Positions 11,101 through 23,415 are shown, counted from the first letter of the stretch. The stretch is DNA of 64,000 nucleotides from Lytechinus pictus (GCF_037042905.1 NC_087251.1:41350373-41414372); one strand, 5' to 3'. Translations and numbers: made by a program. The notes: generated by a model not told the origin, from the sequence alone.

Positions 11101-14100
11101 GATCTGAGAATTAGACCATCTTCAAGTAGGCCAAGTGGGTTTAGCCATGATGGTGTTAGACAATCTGTGAATTAGATCGACCATCTGCTTTTAGACCAAG
11201 TGGGTTTAAATCTCAGATACATACAGGTAAAAAATTAATTTCTTAGTTTCGGAGCGACTTTTCATTACCGATGGCCAATATCTGCAACATTGGATGAACA
11301 ATGAATAAGGACGCTCTTTTTTCAAGGGCTCTGAGAATTTAAGGGGCAAAATTGCCCCAAGCGTCACGCAATTTTATCCCCAGGCACTTACCCAATAAGA
11401 GCCACCCTGTCTGTGATGTACCTTGGAGCATGGCATAGTCCAAGAGGAAATGATGCTCTACTGCTCGCATCTACCCCAGAGATGCTGGGTGGTAGCTGAC
11501 GGATGGACGACCCATCGGGTTTAACAGCCGATAGCAAACCTTCAAACAACTGAGTAGCAGCATCAACAGACTGGTTGTGATGACTATCGTCCCACTGAAA
11601 CAACAATTGCAGAGAAATGAGGTTTTGGATGAATAAGTGCTGTAAGTGTAAGGACTTCAAGAGCTATATCGAGATAATCCTTACCAATTCACATACGAGA
11701 GATCTGGGATAGCAAGTGTGTTGAAACATTTAAAATTAAGCTAAAAACTTACCTCTATAACTCATTTTATCAATGATATTTTGTTTGATCCCCCCTTCCC
11801 TTGTTCACCTTGAGCACCTCTAACGAGTTGGATATGGCACCTATAAATTGCATTTATTATCATTAATGCAAGGGTTGACCGCCCCCTAAGATTTTTCGCC
11901 TAGTGAAAACGAAAAAGAATAGAGAGGATACAAAATGGAAGAAATAGGAAGAAAAAAGAAGGAAGAGTATCAAAGAGCAAGGTCAGGACTGGATAACTCC
12001 ATTTCCTCTTTTATTCTGACAAGGGGAAAAAATATACCTACAGATCATCCCTTGAGGTCCCCCACCCCTTCAAGATACCAAAATAACCTGGCACTGCCCC
12101 TGGATAGCTTACACAACAAAATGAGTGACCTGTTCAAACACTCTGGCCCATATTCTGAAGTTGGGTTTAATTTAGACCATGGTCTAACTCTGTGCTAAAC
12201 TTATGGGAAGCCAAATATGTCAAAATTTTGTTTACATTGTATGCTTCTAATGTTTACTGTGCTCTTTCTTCATTCTTTAATGGTGAAAACAACTATATTT
12301 TTACTCCAACAACTGTATTATTATCCTTCCCACACAGTTAAGGATGATTTGAGAGTCAAATGCGCTGATACATTGAACCTCTTCTGTTTGAGATTTATGT
12401 CACAATTGGCTATCCATAGTTAATCCACAACTTTAGACCAGAGTTGAATTTAAACCCGAGTTCAGAATACAGGCCTCCGAATCCATCAAAATGGCACATG
12501 GTTGCTAAGTTTACAACTGAAACAATAAAACACGAGAAAAATATGTCAAATCATAGGCCCGCATTCACAATGGTGGTTTTGGAAACCCACGGTTGAGTCC
12601 ATGGTCTATGCAGATTTCCTGTATAAACTACGCTTCTTTTACCGCGTATTATAAAAAAGTCCAATGCTGATGCACGCTTTTGTCACAGTGCGCCAAATTG
12701 ACGCCTGTTGCCATGGTTTTCCACGCTATTTTATTCATGAGTCCACTGTTTTGAATTGATGAGTCCAATCTTCAAATAGTGGACTCTTGAATGCTATAGC
12801 GTATCTAACCATGGTAACAGGCGTCAAATTAGCGCACTGTGAAAAAAGCGTGCATCAGCATTGGACATTTTTTATACATGCGCCCGATACGCGCTAAATT
12901 AAGAGTAATTTATAAAAGAAATCAGCATAAACCATGGATTCAACCGTGGGTTTTCAAAACCATCTTTGTGAATTCGGGCCATTAAGTCTTCTTACAAATG
13001 CATTGTTGACAGCCTCTGTGAAGTCATGCTCATCCATGTTGACTAGTTCCTTGGAATGTTCTTTACTGGTTGACCATACTAAAGAGCTCTGATCATCAGT
13101 TAACTAAAGAATTAAAAAAAAAATTAATACCTGAATAAGGCATTCTGGAGACAAGATGTAAACACATATTTTTTTCTGTCTGATTGATAATCTAAACGGA
13201 AAATACGTCACAATGGCCCATCAAGAGTTCAATTGAATGTCATCGGTCCATGATATCCATATTCCACTTTAATCAAACCCAAGCACAAGTCTTGGGTACG
13301 TGTAGAGAGATGTTAATGCATTAAGTGTATATGCGCGCCATGCATGATGCACGCCTTCATTGTATACACCTTACATCACAATTTATTACTTAGCCAGGAT
13401 TACTTCATCAAATTCACGAATAATCTAAATTCAGAAGTAACAACAGGCAAATACATAAATTGCTACAAATAATAGCTTGAATTACACATCATACAGCTGA
13501 AGGCCTATAGGTAATAATAATAATAATAATATTGACTGGCTTTAATTTTCGGGAGACACCACAAATATTTCCCTCAGTAGAATCAGATTTTTCCTTATCT
13601 ATATTCTGTATATGTATTTATTATCTATTTATTCTGTATATGCATTTATTATTTATCTATGTACTTTTATTTTATTTATTCATTTATTGATTGAATGATC
13701 AATTGATTGATTAATTGATTCATTTATTTATTCATTTATTAATTCATTTTTTCATTCATCTATTTTCTTTTTATTTCATTTTTATTTCTTTTTTCTTTTT
13801 TTTAAATCTAATTATTATCATTGGGGGGGGGGGGGGGAGCACTTTTGAAACAAACAACACAGAAGCAGGCACTTACTGGTAGCAATGCAATAGGGCCAGA
13901 CGGGAGAAATCTCTGCCAAGCTACAACATTCTCAGTAGGCTGTGATAAAAATATAGAATATAATTGACATGCATTGATTTTACTGAATCATAAATAGTAA
14001 TTCCTGAATGTAATATGATTGTCAAAACCCCCCAAAATCTGTGTAATATCCTACATCTCCATACAATGTCCTGTATAAATGAAATTAGGTAGTCAATAGT

Positions 14101-17100
14101 ACTCTTTTCCAAATCCAATTCTTAGGAATGAATATTTTCATGATAGTAAAATTTATCGCAAAAACCATCCATATTTGGAAAGAGCTGGGAAGCGTTTCAT
14201 GAAAGGACTTGTCGAATGTGTTATCTGACAAGTCCTGCTTTCTTCTGTTAGCGGATGAATAATGTTGATAAAACGCTCTCCTGGGAAATATTGGAATTAT
14301 CTTAAAATAAATAAATATAAACTGTTCTTGCATAGCACATGTCCACTTCTTAAGCCTCCCTTAAATTTCACCCACCTCGATTAAATGAGTAACCCCACCT
14401 ATTCCCCTAAGACCTCAGTACTACTCAATATACATTTTAAATTGGTCAACTTGTTTCCCAACACATACAGCCTTTAACCCAAACAAGAAATTAAGTGATA
14501 GAAGAGAATAATGAATAATTGTTAACCCCCCCTGAACATTGCAAATCAGTTACCTCTGCAAGTTGAAGTGTAGCTACCATACCCCATTGGTCATAGTCCC
14601 ACCCCATTTCATTTCTTGTTTTTAGATAATTGTTATAATCGCCTCTGAACATTGCAATCAGTTACCTCTGCAAATTGAAGAGTAGCTACCACACCCCATT
14701 GGTCATAGTCCCATCTCATTTCATTTCTTGTTTTTAGATAATTGTTATAATCGCCTCTGAACATTGCAATCAGTTACCTCTGCAAGTTGAAGTGTAGCTA
14801 CCACACCCCATTGGTCATAGTCCCATCCTATCTCTTTGAGTCCAGCCAGTCTCCTGACACCAGACCTTGCTCCATCTGCTCCTATGACCAGCCTGGTCTT
14901 GATGATGCTATCATCATCGAGGTGAAGCTGAGCCCAACTCTCCTCTTCAAACAATCCTTGGGGTGGAATCTGGATGGAGTTCAGTCTACGAAGACAAAAA
15001 GAACATCAAATATTTAACTGCTGTACAGCCAAACTATTTACGACATTTGGAGCCATCTAGTACTATCCATTGCGGTTACTTTCATAACAGTTGATGCCTT
15101 CGAGGAGCCTGCCCTTTCCATCATATGAGGGTCAGAACCTCCAGTAGGTTTCAGGGTGCTGTAAGCCCTGGGAGCATTGCTTTCACTAGTAGTTCAAATT
15201 TTTTGCTCTAATTCCAATTGATATATCAATTGTTAATTTGCATCAGAAATTTAAAATTGATTGCAAATATTTTCTTGGGACACCCCCTTAGTAAAACGAC
15301 CCCCTCACCTGCTATTAAAGGGGAAGTTTACCTAGAAGAAAAGTTTGTTGTAAAAAAAAAACAGAAAAAAATAATTAAAAATATTGGTGAAGGTTTGAGG
15401 AAAATCCATTAAACAATAAGAAAGTTATTAGAATTTAAAGTTTGGGATTTGTGACGTCATAAACGAGCAGCTGCCCCTTATGTTGTGTAATATTAAATAT
15501 GCAAATTAAAAAAGTTTTTTAATGGTTCGTGATGACTTATTTTTGTTTTATTTTTAGAAACGGTTGTGAAATGATTCATCTATTGATATACTGAAGGTAC
15601 AGTAAAAACCATTTTAAATTTTCTTAGAAAATGACATTTCATTGATTTTTTTACCATAACCATGTAGTAAAGCTGCTCCACATATGGCGTCACAAAAAAA
15701 AAATTAGAATTCTAATAACTTTTAATTCTTTGATGGATGTTTCTCAAACCTTTGGCATATTTTTTAATTATTTTTTCTGCTATTTCTAAAATAAACTTTT
15801 CGTCAAGGTGAACTTCCCCTTTAAACCAGAATAGAAAAATCATAGTAAACATAGTCACAAACCTCTTCTCATACTGCACTTCAACGTTGGCTTTTACCTC
15901 TCGAAGCTGTCTGGAGAGGGCAGCATTTGTGATGTCATTCTCCACAACGTAAGCGAGGTCTTCCGATAGGTCGACTGATTGGTTGAATGTAATGAGGGCA
16001 TCAGAACAAGCATCCCAGACCTGCATCCTTCGAAATGGTTTAACTCTCATCTCGGTCATGTGACGCCATGCTCCTACATCTGCATACATGTAAAGTGAAT
16101 ATAATTATAAACATAACATCGTAACCAGAGATGCCAAGTTCACAGACCTGGGCCCCATCTTACAAAAAGTTGCGATAGATCTGATCAATGGCAACTATGG
16201 AAAGCCAGCAACATCAACATCTATTATGCATGTTTGTTCAAAATATTTTCTAACTACACCTGTATGATGTACATTCGTGCATTCATTGTTTTCTTGAAAA
16301 TTTGCTGTGCTTCTCTTTGTTTACAAAAGACATTGTGCAAATTTCCTGCAGAAAAATTATGACACTGATGGATTTCCATAGAGTTACGATCGATTGCAAC
16401 AATCGTAACTGTTTGTATGACGGGGCCCAGCTATGTGTGAGATTTTCTGGGGCTTGAGGTCACAGGAATTGTGTATAATACATAGGGGGCTAGGCTGTGA
16501 TGTATGCGTGAGAAAGAGATTTGAGGGGATGTGCAAGAGACCGTTTTATGGGAGTCTCACTCTCACACATCATGCGTGAGACCTGGGAGTATCTAAGAAT
16601 TACCAGAGGGGGGAGGCACATGTAAAAAAAAAATGACTAAAAATGGGAAGGCTATTATCAGATAGTGAGCATTTTCCAGTTAACTTTTGTTGGAAAAAAA
16701 AGTCACAAAACAGGCCTTAATAAAGTGGATCTCATGCCCCATTTCACATTTGCCACCCCCCCCCCCCCCATCCATGCCTGAATATTATGCAATCTACAGT
16801 GATAGATGCTCAAATGTTATATTGGTTTATCAGCTAAAAACAATCCCATATTATTCAGGAAGGTTGGTCTAAGCATACAAAAACCTTTAAATGACTCGTT
16901 GACAATAAAAGAATGGGTATGTACTATGTATGAGGTGAATAAAATGTGTTTTCCATATCATAATACGAGCTGTACTAAGATATAGGAAAATAGGCCTATT
17001 CTAAATGCTTAAATTTAAGAGTAACACTTCTATGACAAAAGTAAGCAGAATGAATTCTAGCAAGCTGCATGTGAGGTAAGACCCAACTTAATAAAAAAAG

Positions 17101-19072
17101 TTAAGATAATTTTCAGAATATTACACTGCCAATATCAGAGTTTATACCTCACCTGAAAGAAGTTTGACTGAGTTATGATTGAGAGCACAAACTCTGTTGC
17201 TATACTTAGATGGTAGCTCGTTCAACTGGATAGGTTTCTTTCCCTGTTCTAATAACAGGATCCTATGGTCACCAAGGGATGATTCAAAACCTATTAAAAT
17301 AAACAAAAAACATGAAAATAAATTATCAAATATTACCAAAAAAAAACAAAACAAAACTACCGTATGCCTCATTCTGGGTACAAACATTTTCCAAATTTGA
17401 TACTCCAATCAGAATTCAGTGAAAACACTATTATAAATTAATCTCTTAAAAAGAATTTATAATAAAATAATGAATCTTTAATTAGATTTGCAAATTATCA
17501 ACAAAAAATTCTGTTTATTTTTTTGCTAGTAGATATCAATAGAGATATTTTCTATGAAACTAAAAAAAAATCTAAATTCATAGACCATAATGTGCAAAAT
17601 TTGATCTTGATATAGATCTAGTCATGTTTATCCCAAGTTAAAACTTGAGAATAAATCACAACCCTTGCAAAAGGGGGGGACAATAAATATTGTTTAGCTG
17701 GTTCCTGGAATGACGAAAAAAATTATTCTGGGCAAAAACATTACCATGTAGGCCCGACATAGTTCCAAATAAAAGCCAATTTGACACTTTTTATTTGTAA
17801 ATTTGAATGCACATAGGAAGTCCACCTGCTTGGATCCACACCAGCTCTAAAGTTTTGAGTAAAGGTATTAAGGTATTAAACACATTTTCTTAAATTCACC
17901 ATCTATGAAAACAAATTTCCAAAATTATATTTGCTTCATTGCTTCAAGCTGATGTTTGTTGAATATTTGAATTGAATTTAATTGAATTGAACTGAATCAA
18001 ATTGAATTGAATAACTTTATTGTCCATAAAGGAATTTTTCTTACACTGGTTTACACACATGTAGATCTAGATACAATGTACCGTATACACAGAACAAAAC
18101 AAAAATGGTAATTTGACTTTTCCTTCAATGAAATTCTAAGAATAGATGCAAAAAAAAAGATTTAAGTTATAAATCTTTTTTTTTAATATATTTTGTACAA
18201 AATTGATAAATTAATCATAATAACCCATAAATACCCACCAACATAAAAAGAAAGAAAAAAACTTAATGGAATTAACTTTTAAACTTTATGAAGATTTACA
18301 TGTAAGGTTTTGTCAATTTGCTATATCTCAATTATTTTCCTCTTTCAATCTCTGCATAAATAAAAACAAATTAAAATTTAATTTTAAAACTGATACAGTA
18401 GATCTATACCATGTGATACCATACACAAATCATAAAGCGAATAATCAAAATGAGACATTGATAGGCATGTGTGTGTGTACGTGTGGTGGTGGCTCTGAAT
18501 TATGTTGCACATTCATAATCATATTTTATTGACTAGGCCTAGAGATTATGTTGAAGGAAACTGGATACAAATTACATTAATTGTAAATTGATGCTCACAC
18601 TAATCCCTCCCAGTCTCCACACACATTTTAAAAATAACCTTTCATTACCCAAAGCACAAGCCATGGCTTGTCCTGCCATTCCACCTCCAACAATTACAAC
18701 ATCATACAGCTCATCTTCGGACGTTGTCTGCCAACTTCCAACAACAGGTCTCTTTTTCTTTGGTACAGAATCAACTTTGTTCATCGTCACCATCGTTGCA
18801 CCCGTCTGTCGAGGGTTATGAACTCCAGGCCTTATCTCGTTGATGGTGGACAATCCTTTTCCATGATGGTTCCAGGAATTAAAACCTGATATGCATCCAT
18901 AACATCTGGAACAAAAGACCAGCTTCTGGGATGAAACTGTTAAACTGCTTGAACAAGTTGCTGGCAGAGAAAAACTGTGTATCTGTTGACCGTGTTGTTG
19001 TTGATAAGCACTCCCCCTGGCCCTGGATATTTGTGCAAGAATATAAAGAAGAGGCCTGCGCATCCTGTACAT
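8151..19072 (-). CDS. COQ6: COQ6, mitochondrial ubiquinone biosynthesis flavin monooxygenase, nine exons
   Basis: Coding exons in transcript order: 19072-18649, 17290-17153, 16079-15863, 14985-14778, 13939-13877, 13103-12996, 11594-11392, 9821-9706, 8347-8151. They sum to 1674 nt (557 residues plus TGA), and every junction is GT-AG and in phase. The Met at 19072 has an in-frame TGA two codons upstream. FAD-binding motifs: GGGMAG at residues 129-134, [10 protein letters not shown] from 295, and [14 protein letters not shown] from 454. The peptide tracks human COQ6 ([38 protein letters not shown]). COQ6 is the C5-ring hydroxylase of coenzyme Q synthesis, in the matrix-side COQ complex. The first ~77 residues have Arg but no acidic residue, as in a mitochondrial presequence. 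The region before the FAD motif is about 80 residues longer than in human. Divergent from COMMD1. Confidence 0.96.
9860..10145 (-). mobile_element. tRNA-derived SINE (minus orientation) in COQ6 intron 7
   Basis: The right edge carries the minus-strand tRNA-like head (GTGGCCTAGTGGATTAG, GTGGGTTCGAATCCC). The body has GGTACCC and CCTGGGTTGAGTGC, as in the 2057-2372 copy. The left edge is ATAATAATAA. It is in the sense orientation relative to COQ6. Confidence 0.78.
10281..11208. repeat. 61-bp minisatellite, about 15 units, in COQ6 intron 7
   Basis: Fifteen tandem units start GTGGGTTTAGCCATGATGG; the period is exactly 61 bp across the first eleven. Two variants occur: A (TTAGATAATCTGTGGATTAG) and B (TTGGATGATCTGTGAATTAG). 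Order by eye: A B A A B A B A B A B, where unit 5 is a B with an A-type end and unit 9 is a B with GTGGATTAG. After that come four more diverged units, the last one 65 bp. The near-alternation gives a 122-bp higher-order period. Each unit contains the palindrome CTACTAGTAG. Confidence 0.95.
12145..12475. mobile_element. Inverted-repeat element with GGCC..TATTCTGAA termini
   Basis: The left end GGCCCATATTCTGAAGTTG is mirrored by the right end TTCAGAATACAGGCC, and the arms continue with TTTAA and TAGACCA words. A related copy is at 48123-48404. No coding capacity. It lies in COQ6 intron 6. Confidence 0.75.
12556..12980. mobile_element. Long-terminal-inverted-repeat element abutting COQ6 exon 6
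   Basis: The ends GGCCCGCATTCACAA and TTGTGAATTCGGGCC open into arms of about 50 bp (GTTTTGGAAACCCACGGTTG against CAACCGTGGGTTTTC). Inner arms CAATGCTGATGCACGC and GCGTGCATCAGCATTG pair as well, so the whole 425 bp can fold back. Its right end is only 15 bp into the intron from the exon 6 donor. Confidence 0.82.
14547..14826 (-). repeat. 112-bp triplication of the COQ6 exon 4 3' end with its splice donor
   Basis: Tandem copies start at 14547, 14659 and 14771, spaced exactly 112 bp. The last is the genuine end of exon 4 plus its donor. The two extra copies, in the intron downstream, each repeat the coding stretch ([12 protein letters not shown]) and the TGCAGAG|GTAAC donor. They differ from exon 4 by a few substitutions: copy at 14547 reads MVATLQLAE, copy at 14659 reads VVATLQFAE. 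They lack most of exon 4, so they look like decaying duplicates; whether they are ever spliced is unknown. Confidence 0.88.
15319..15820. mobile_element. TTAA-flanked inverted-repeat element, family B
   Basis: AGGGGAAGTT termini with TTAA on both sides (15315-15318, 15821-15824). Subterminal arms (GGTTTGAGGAAAATCCAT left, ATGGATGTTTCTCAAACC right) and inner arms containing TATGGCGTCAC-like words pair. A second, degraded copy is in COMMD1 intron 3 (21521-22022). In COQ6 intron 3, 42 bp from the exon 3 donor. Confidence 0.85.
16148..16430. mobile_element. Inverted-repeat element with CTGGGCCCC termini
   Basis: CTGGGCCCCATCTTACAAA on the left is mirrored by TTTGTATGACGGGGCCCAG on the right, and inner GTTGCGAT / ATCGATTGCAAC words also pair. 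283 bp, no coding capacity, in COQ6 intron 2. Confidence 0.72.
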
Positions 19073-19462
19073 TTTGTCTCATGCACTATTGACAGTGTCA
19101 GATAAAATAATTGTTCGTTATTTTAATTCCAATCAGCTATTAAACTGGGAGTTGCTTGGAGGCATTGAAACTGAAAACGATCATTTTCCCGGATCCGAGC
19201 TCTGCTTTGCGCTGTGTCTGTCGAGCTAGGGATCATCTCCTGATCCAATATTTCGCTTGGTGTAAACAATATATAAATATCGAGATATATTGGTTCTGTC
19301 TATATTCCATTTAATCTTTGAGGAATATCTTACCCAAAAATGTCATTGATTCACGATTTATATTTTTTTAGATGAATATTGAATCCTTATTGGATGAAGC
19401 AATTACTTTCATTATATTCCATATTTTGAGATGATCCCGCAACATCATGTGACTTGATCAAG
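19073..19462. promoter_or_regulatory. Bidirectional promoter region between COQ6 and COMMD1
   Basis: Only 390 bp separate the two divergent start codons, so both 5' UTRs and core promoters must lie here unless leader introns exist. Visible motifs: an NF-Y-type CCAATCAG at 19129-19136, CCAAT at 19245-19249, and an inverted CCAAT (ATTGG) at 19389-19393. The COMMD1 start codon sits in CAAGATGGC, which matches the YY1 motif often found over metazoan start codons. No clear TATA box at a fixed distance. The motif reading is inference from consensus. Confidence 0.65.
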
Positions 19463-22410
19463 ATGGCAGATGACGAGGCCACCGCAACAAAACTTTTTGG
19501 ACTCCTGAATGGCATTGCTAAGCGAGATTATCTTGGGATAGGAGATATCACTGATGAATATATGAAAGAAGAACTATTTGCAGATATTTCTAATGAAGAA
19601 TTCACGACTTTGGTCACCAAATGCAAAAGCTTGATCAAGGTTAGTAGCCCTCACTTTTTTTCTTTAGTTTAGTTCAGTCCTACGCATTAGAATAGATGTT
19701 GTAATATGCATGGTGTACCTATTTCGAAGTGCTCGGCGCGGCCTCGCCTCGCCCTCGGGCCAGATTTTCTTCGCCCCTCCTCTCCCTTCTCCCCAATGTA
19801 TATTCTCTACCTCTTCATTTGGTATTATTTATGAATGCAGTTTCCCACTGGCCAACTTTGAGCAAATTTCCACATCAGAAATTGTACACAAATGTCACAT
19901 TTCGAGGTAAATAAAGTCAAATGCACACCGGTTTTCCAAAAATATCACGATCGGAAACGGCTGTATACTAATAATTCGGCTTCGATCTCGAACTTCGAAG
20001 CCATTGTTTGAATCCTCAGTCAGACATTGCTTTGCTTGGCTTCACTGTACCGTAATTTTGATATGGATTGATGTTAGCAACCAAATTATGCAAACAAAAT
20101 GCCGCAGGCGAATCTTTTGGTCGCTTACTTTACGGCGAAGCCAATCGAAGCGTGCAATGTCTGACTAAGGTTGATTCAAGCGATGTCCTCAAGATCGAAG
20201 CCAAAATACAGCCGTTCCTGATCGCAATATTCATAAAAGTGGTGGGTATATTGACCTTGAAATGTGATCGAGCGACTTGCTATGACATTTGTGAACAATT
20301 TCTGGTGGGGAAATTGCTCGAAGTCGGCCGGTGCAAAACTGCAGGATTATTTTATTTATTTTAAAATTGCTCATTAAAATGTGAGCGTATCGTGAATAGA
20401 TCATTGATATAAAATGTCATCACTATTTTATTATCATCATAGTATTATTTTTATTATGATTTTTTTGTAATGAGTACATGTATTATTATTATGATCATCA
20501 TGAACCAGGTTTATATTCGTAAGAGAAAAGTGCTAGTTAATTCTCAAAATGAAATTCCTGATCAGGACATTAAATTAATATTCATCTTTGTTATTCTGAA
20601 CAGAATGTTGTCTCAATTGACATGGATTTCAACCAGCTTGAGGCTTTCTTAACATCGCAAATGAAAAAGAAAGAAGGTGGGATATCTCAAGTACAGGCAA
20701 CAGCTTTTACAAAGTTTTGGAGAAACAACAGGTCGAAAATACATGAAAAAGTGGTTTCACAGGTAATAATGTATATTTATGTCTACATTTTTTCTCAAAA
20801 GATAAACTGGTTAATCAATTAATATTGTTCAGTGATATTTATTGAAAAAAATATTTTAAAATGTAATCATCAATTTCTCTTTTCTGTGATTTTTTTCTTA
20901 TTTACTGCAAAGTATTTTTTTTGGTGGGGTAGCTAAATTCTACAGAACATTTTTATTGCAAGCATGTTTCAATAAAAAAAATGAGAATGGGTTGTTGCAA
21001 GTGCATGTATAAAAAAGAACATTTTCATGTTTATTGAGTAGTTTTATCTTGTTGAAATCACTCAGTAATTATCAATTCATCATTTCATTAATGCAGTCAA
21101 TATTTGGAAACACGCTAAAAGATGTCAGCTGGAGAATCGATATAAAGAGCCAAGCCAAACATATAGACCAAATTAATATGCCAACTGCGATTGTAGAACT
21201 CAAACTGGCAAATAATAGTCATATAGATAAGGTAAAGTATATTGAGAATATATTTCTACTTTTATCATGGTATCTCAAGTAAAATTATAGGCAAAGTTCA
21301 ACTTTCAATTCACACTTAATTCATCTGTCATGACTCAATAGATGTTGTGTATTTTCATTTTTGATTGCATTTGATTTTGTTTTTCAGATTAAACTCCTAG
21401 TAGACTCTTTTCGATGATTGATAATTTTCTTGCTCTTCAAGGTTTGCTGTATTTTATTCCTGTAACTTCATCCCAATCTTTAAAGGTTAATTTATTCTGA
21501 ATAAAAGAGAGTAATTTATGAGGAAGTTCACCCTGACAAATAAAAAAACTTATAATTGTAAATAAAGCAGTAAAAATTATAACAAAATATTGGTGAAGGT
21601 TTGAGGAAAATCCGTCAAAGATTAGAAAAGTTATAAGAAGTTTAATTTTTTGATTTGTGACATCATATGTGAGCAGCTTCCCATGTATTGTGAATTAATA
21701 AAAAAACAATGAAATGTCATTTTCTCATTAAATTGAAAATTGTATATAATTAACCTTAGTATATCAACAGACAAATCATTTCACACTCTCTCCTAGGAGA
21801 AAAAAAATTAGTCATCTTGGACCATTAACAAAAATGTAAATTCATGCATTTTATATTACATAACATATGGGGCAGCTGCTTGAACATGACGTCACAAATC
21901 ATAAACTTGAATTTCTAATAACTTAATCTTTGATGGATTTTCCTAAAATATTTAGATACCAATATTTTCATTATTTTTTCTGGTATTTTTACAACAAACT
22001 TTTTTGTTGCCTAAATTTCCTGAATAACAGGTATACCGTAATAAAAAAACATTTATTACAAAGAAAAACTTGTTTATTATATTCAAATAACATCAGTACA
22101 AAGTAAAGCACAAAGTACAATCAAATTAAATCATAAAAACAGAACCTACTGGGAAAACTTGTTATATATGATTTGTGTAGGTTCCCAAGAACAAATACAA
22201 TTCAAGAAATGAATATTATTCTGAACTAGGCCTTCCTTTCAAAATATATTTACACTATGCTGACAATGGTGGATAACATTTCCTCCTATTTTGTTCCCTG
22301 ATCCATAGGATCCTGATCATCTTCGGTTTGAGATGGATGAAAATCAACTCAACCAAGTTATTGGAAATTTGGAGGAGATAGAGAAACAGATCATTGCTCA
22401 CTGCCAATAG
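19463..22410 (+). CDS. COMMD1: COMMD1 (MURR1-like COMM domain protein), four exons
   Basis: Exons 19463-19639, 20604-20762, 21097-21231 and 22309-22410 (TAG) give 59+53+45+33 = 190 residues, the same length as human COMMD1 as I recall it. All junctions are GT-AG, phase 0. The most diagnostic block is DMDFNQLEAFLTSQ at the start of exon 2; KFWRNNRSKI follows. Exons 3-4 form the C-terminal COMM domain with the conserved Trp (residue 124) and Pro (141), then LRFEMDENQLNQV. In the family the N-terminal helical domain and COMM domain mediate assembly into the Commander complex, copper-transporter and endosomal trafficking, and NF-kB (RelA) turnover. The exon 1 start is chosen by homology of LFGLLNGIA with the human start. 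Confidence 0.96.
21521..22022. mobile_element. Degraded family B inverted-repeat element in COMMD1 intron 3
   Basis: It shares AGGAAGTTCACCC, ATTGGTGAAGGTTTGAGG and the TATTTTTACAACAAACTTTTT right-arm theme with the copy at 15319-15820. The termini are mutated (right end CCTAAATTTCCT), so it is an older insertion. Confidence 0.7.
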
Positions 22411-22838
22411 ATTACAGTCTTGCCGAAACTCATTAATTATGAAGAGAAAAAATATGTTACATGTATGTAAAAGTAATTTTATATCAAAAGTTATTTTATT
22501 CCTAAGTAATGATAACATAAACAGCATAATGTACTTTGTACTAATACTTACTGTGGAACATACAGTAAGGTAATGCCTAACATAGATAATTTGACAAATT
22601 ACCATAGAATCGTAGCTGAGAAAATGAATCACACTCTCCAAGATTATTGCTATTTATTTTTAATGCATCAGTCCTTGATATATAAATAACGATTTTTTCT
22701 TTCTTGTTCCCATTATACAATGAGAAATTATATCAAGACAGAGTTGCTGTGTACACTCTACATCAATGGCCACATTTCTCTTTTATTTCTTTTTTAAAAT
22801 TCTTTTTAGTTGAGGAAAAGAAGGATGTGTTTGGTTAA

Positions 22839-23415
22839 AGGTCAAGTCCACCCCAGAAAATGTTGATTTCAATCAATAGAGAAAAATCAAACAAGCATAA
22901 CGCTGACAATTTTATCAAAATCAGATGGAAAATAGGAAAGTTACAACAAGACAACGTTTCGCTTATTTTTTACAAATACTTAAATGCACAACTCACTGAC
23001 ATGCAAATTAGAGAGTTGATGATATCCCTCATTGACTATTGCTTTGGCTTTTTATTGTTTGGATTATACAATATTTCAATTTTTACAGATTTGACAATAA
23101 GGACCAACTTGCCTGAACCATAAAATGTTAAAACAATGGTAATACCACATGTTTAGGGATGAATAAAAAAATTCACAGGACAATGGAGAGAAAAAGATGA
23201 ATATTTCATATAATAAAATACAAAAGAAATTGTGAGTGAGTGAGTGGTTACCTCAGTCCCCTCATTGCATACCGACTAGGATGTGCATATAACTGGTTTG
23301 TGAAATTAAGCGATACTTAATGACATAACTTTCTTATTTTACACCCGATAGATGAATTTTTCAGTGTTAATCCTTGTTGGATTTTTCTCTTTTAATTCAG
23401 ATTGATTTTAGCTGT
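22839..23415. mobile_element. TTAA-flanked inverted-repeat element, family D
   Basis: The left end AGGTCAAGTCCACCCC follows TTAA (22835-22838). The body words AACAAGCATAACGCTGA and TTTCAGTGTTA pair as arms. The right terminus is eroded. A better-preserved copy is at 48546-49135. Confidence 0.72.

Noticed and set aside
10281-11208. Possible CRISPR array
   Set aside because: The whole 61-bp unit is repeated with no unique spacers, and the setting is a eukaryotic intron.
22255-22641. 128-residue minus-strand frame
   Set aside because: It overlaps the antisense of COMMD1 exon 4, and its peptide is AT-composition noise.
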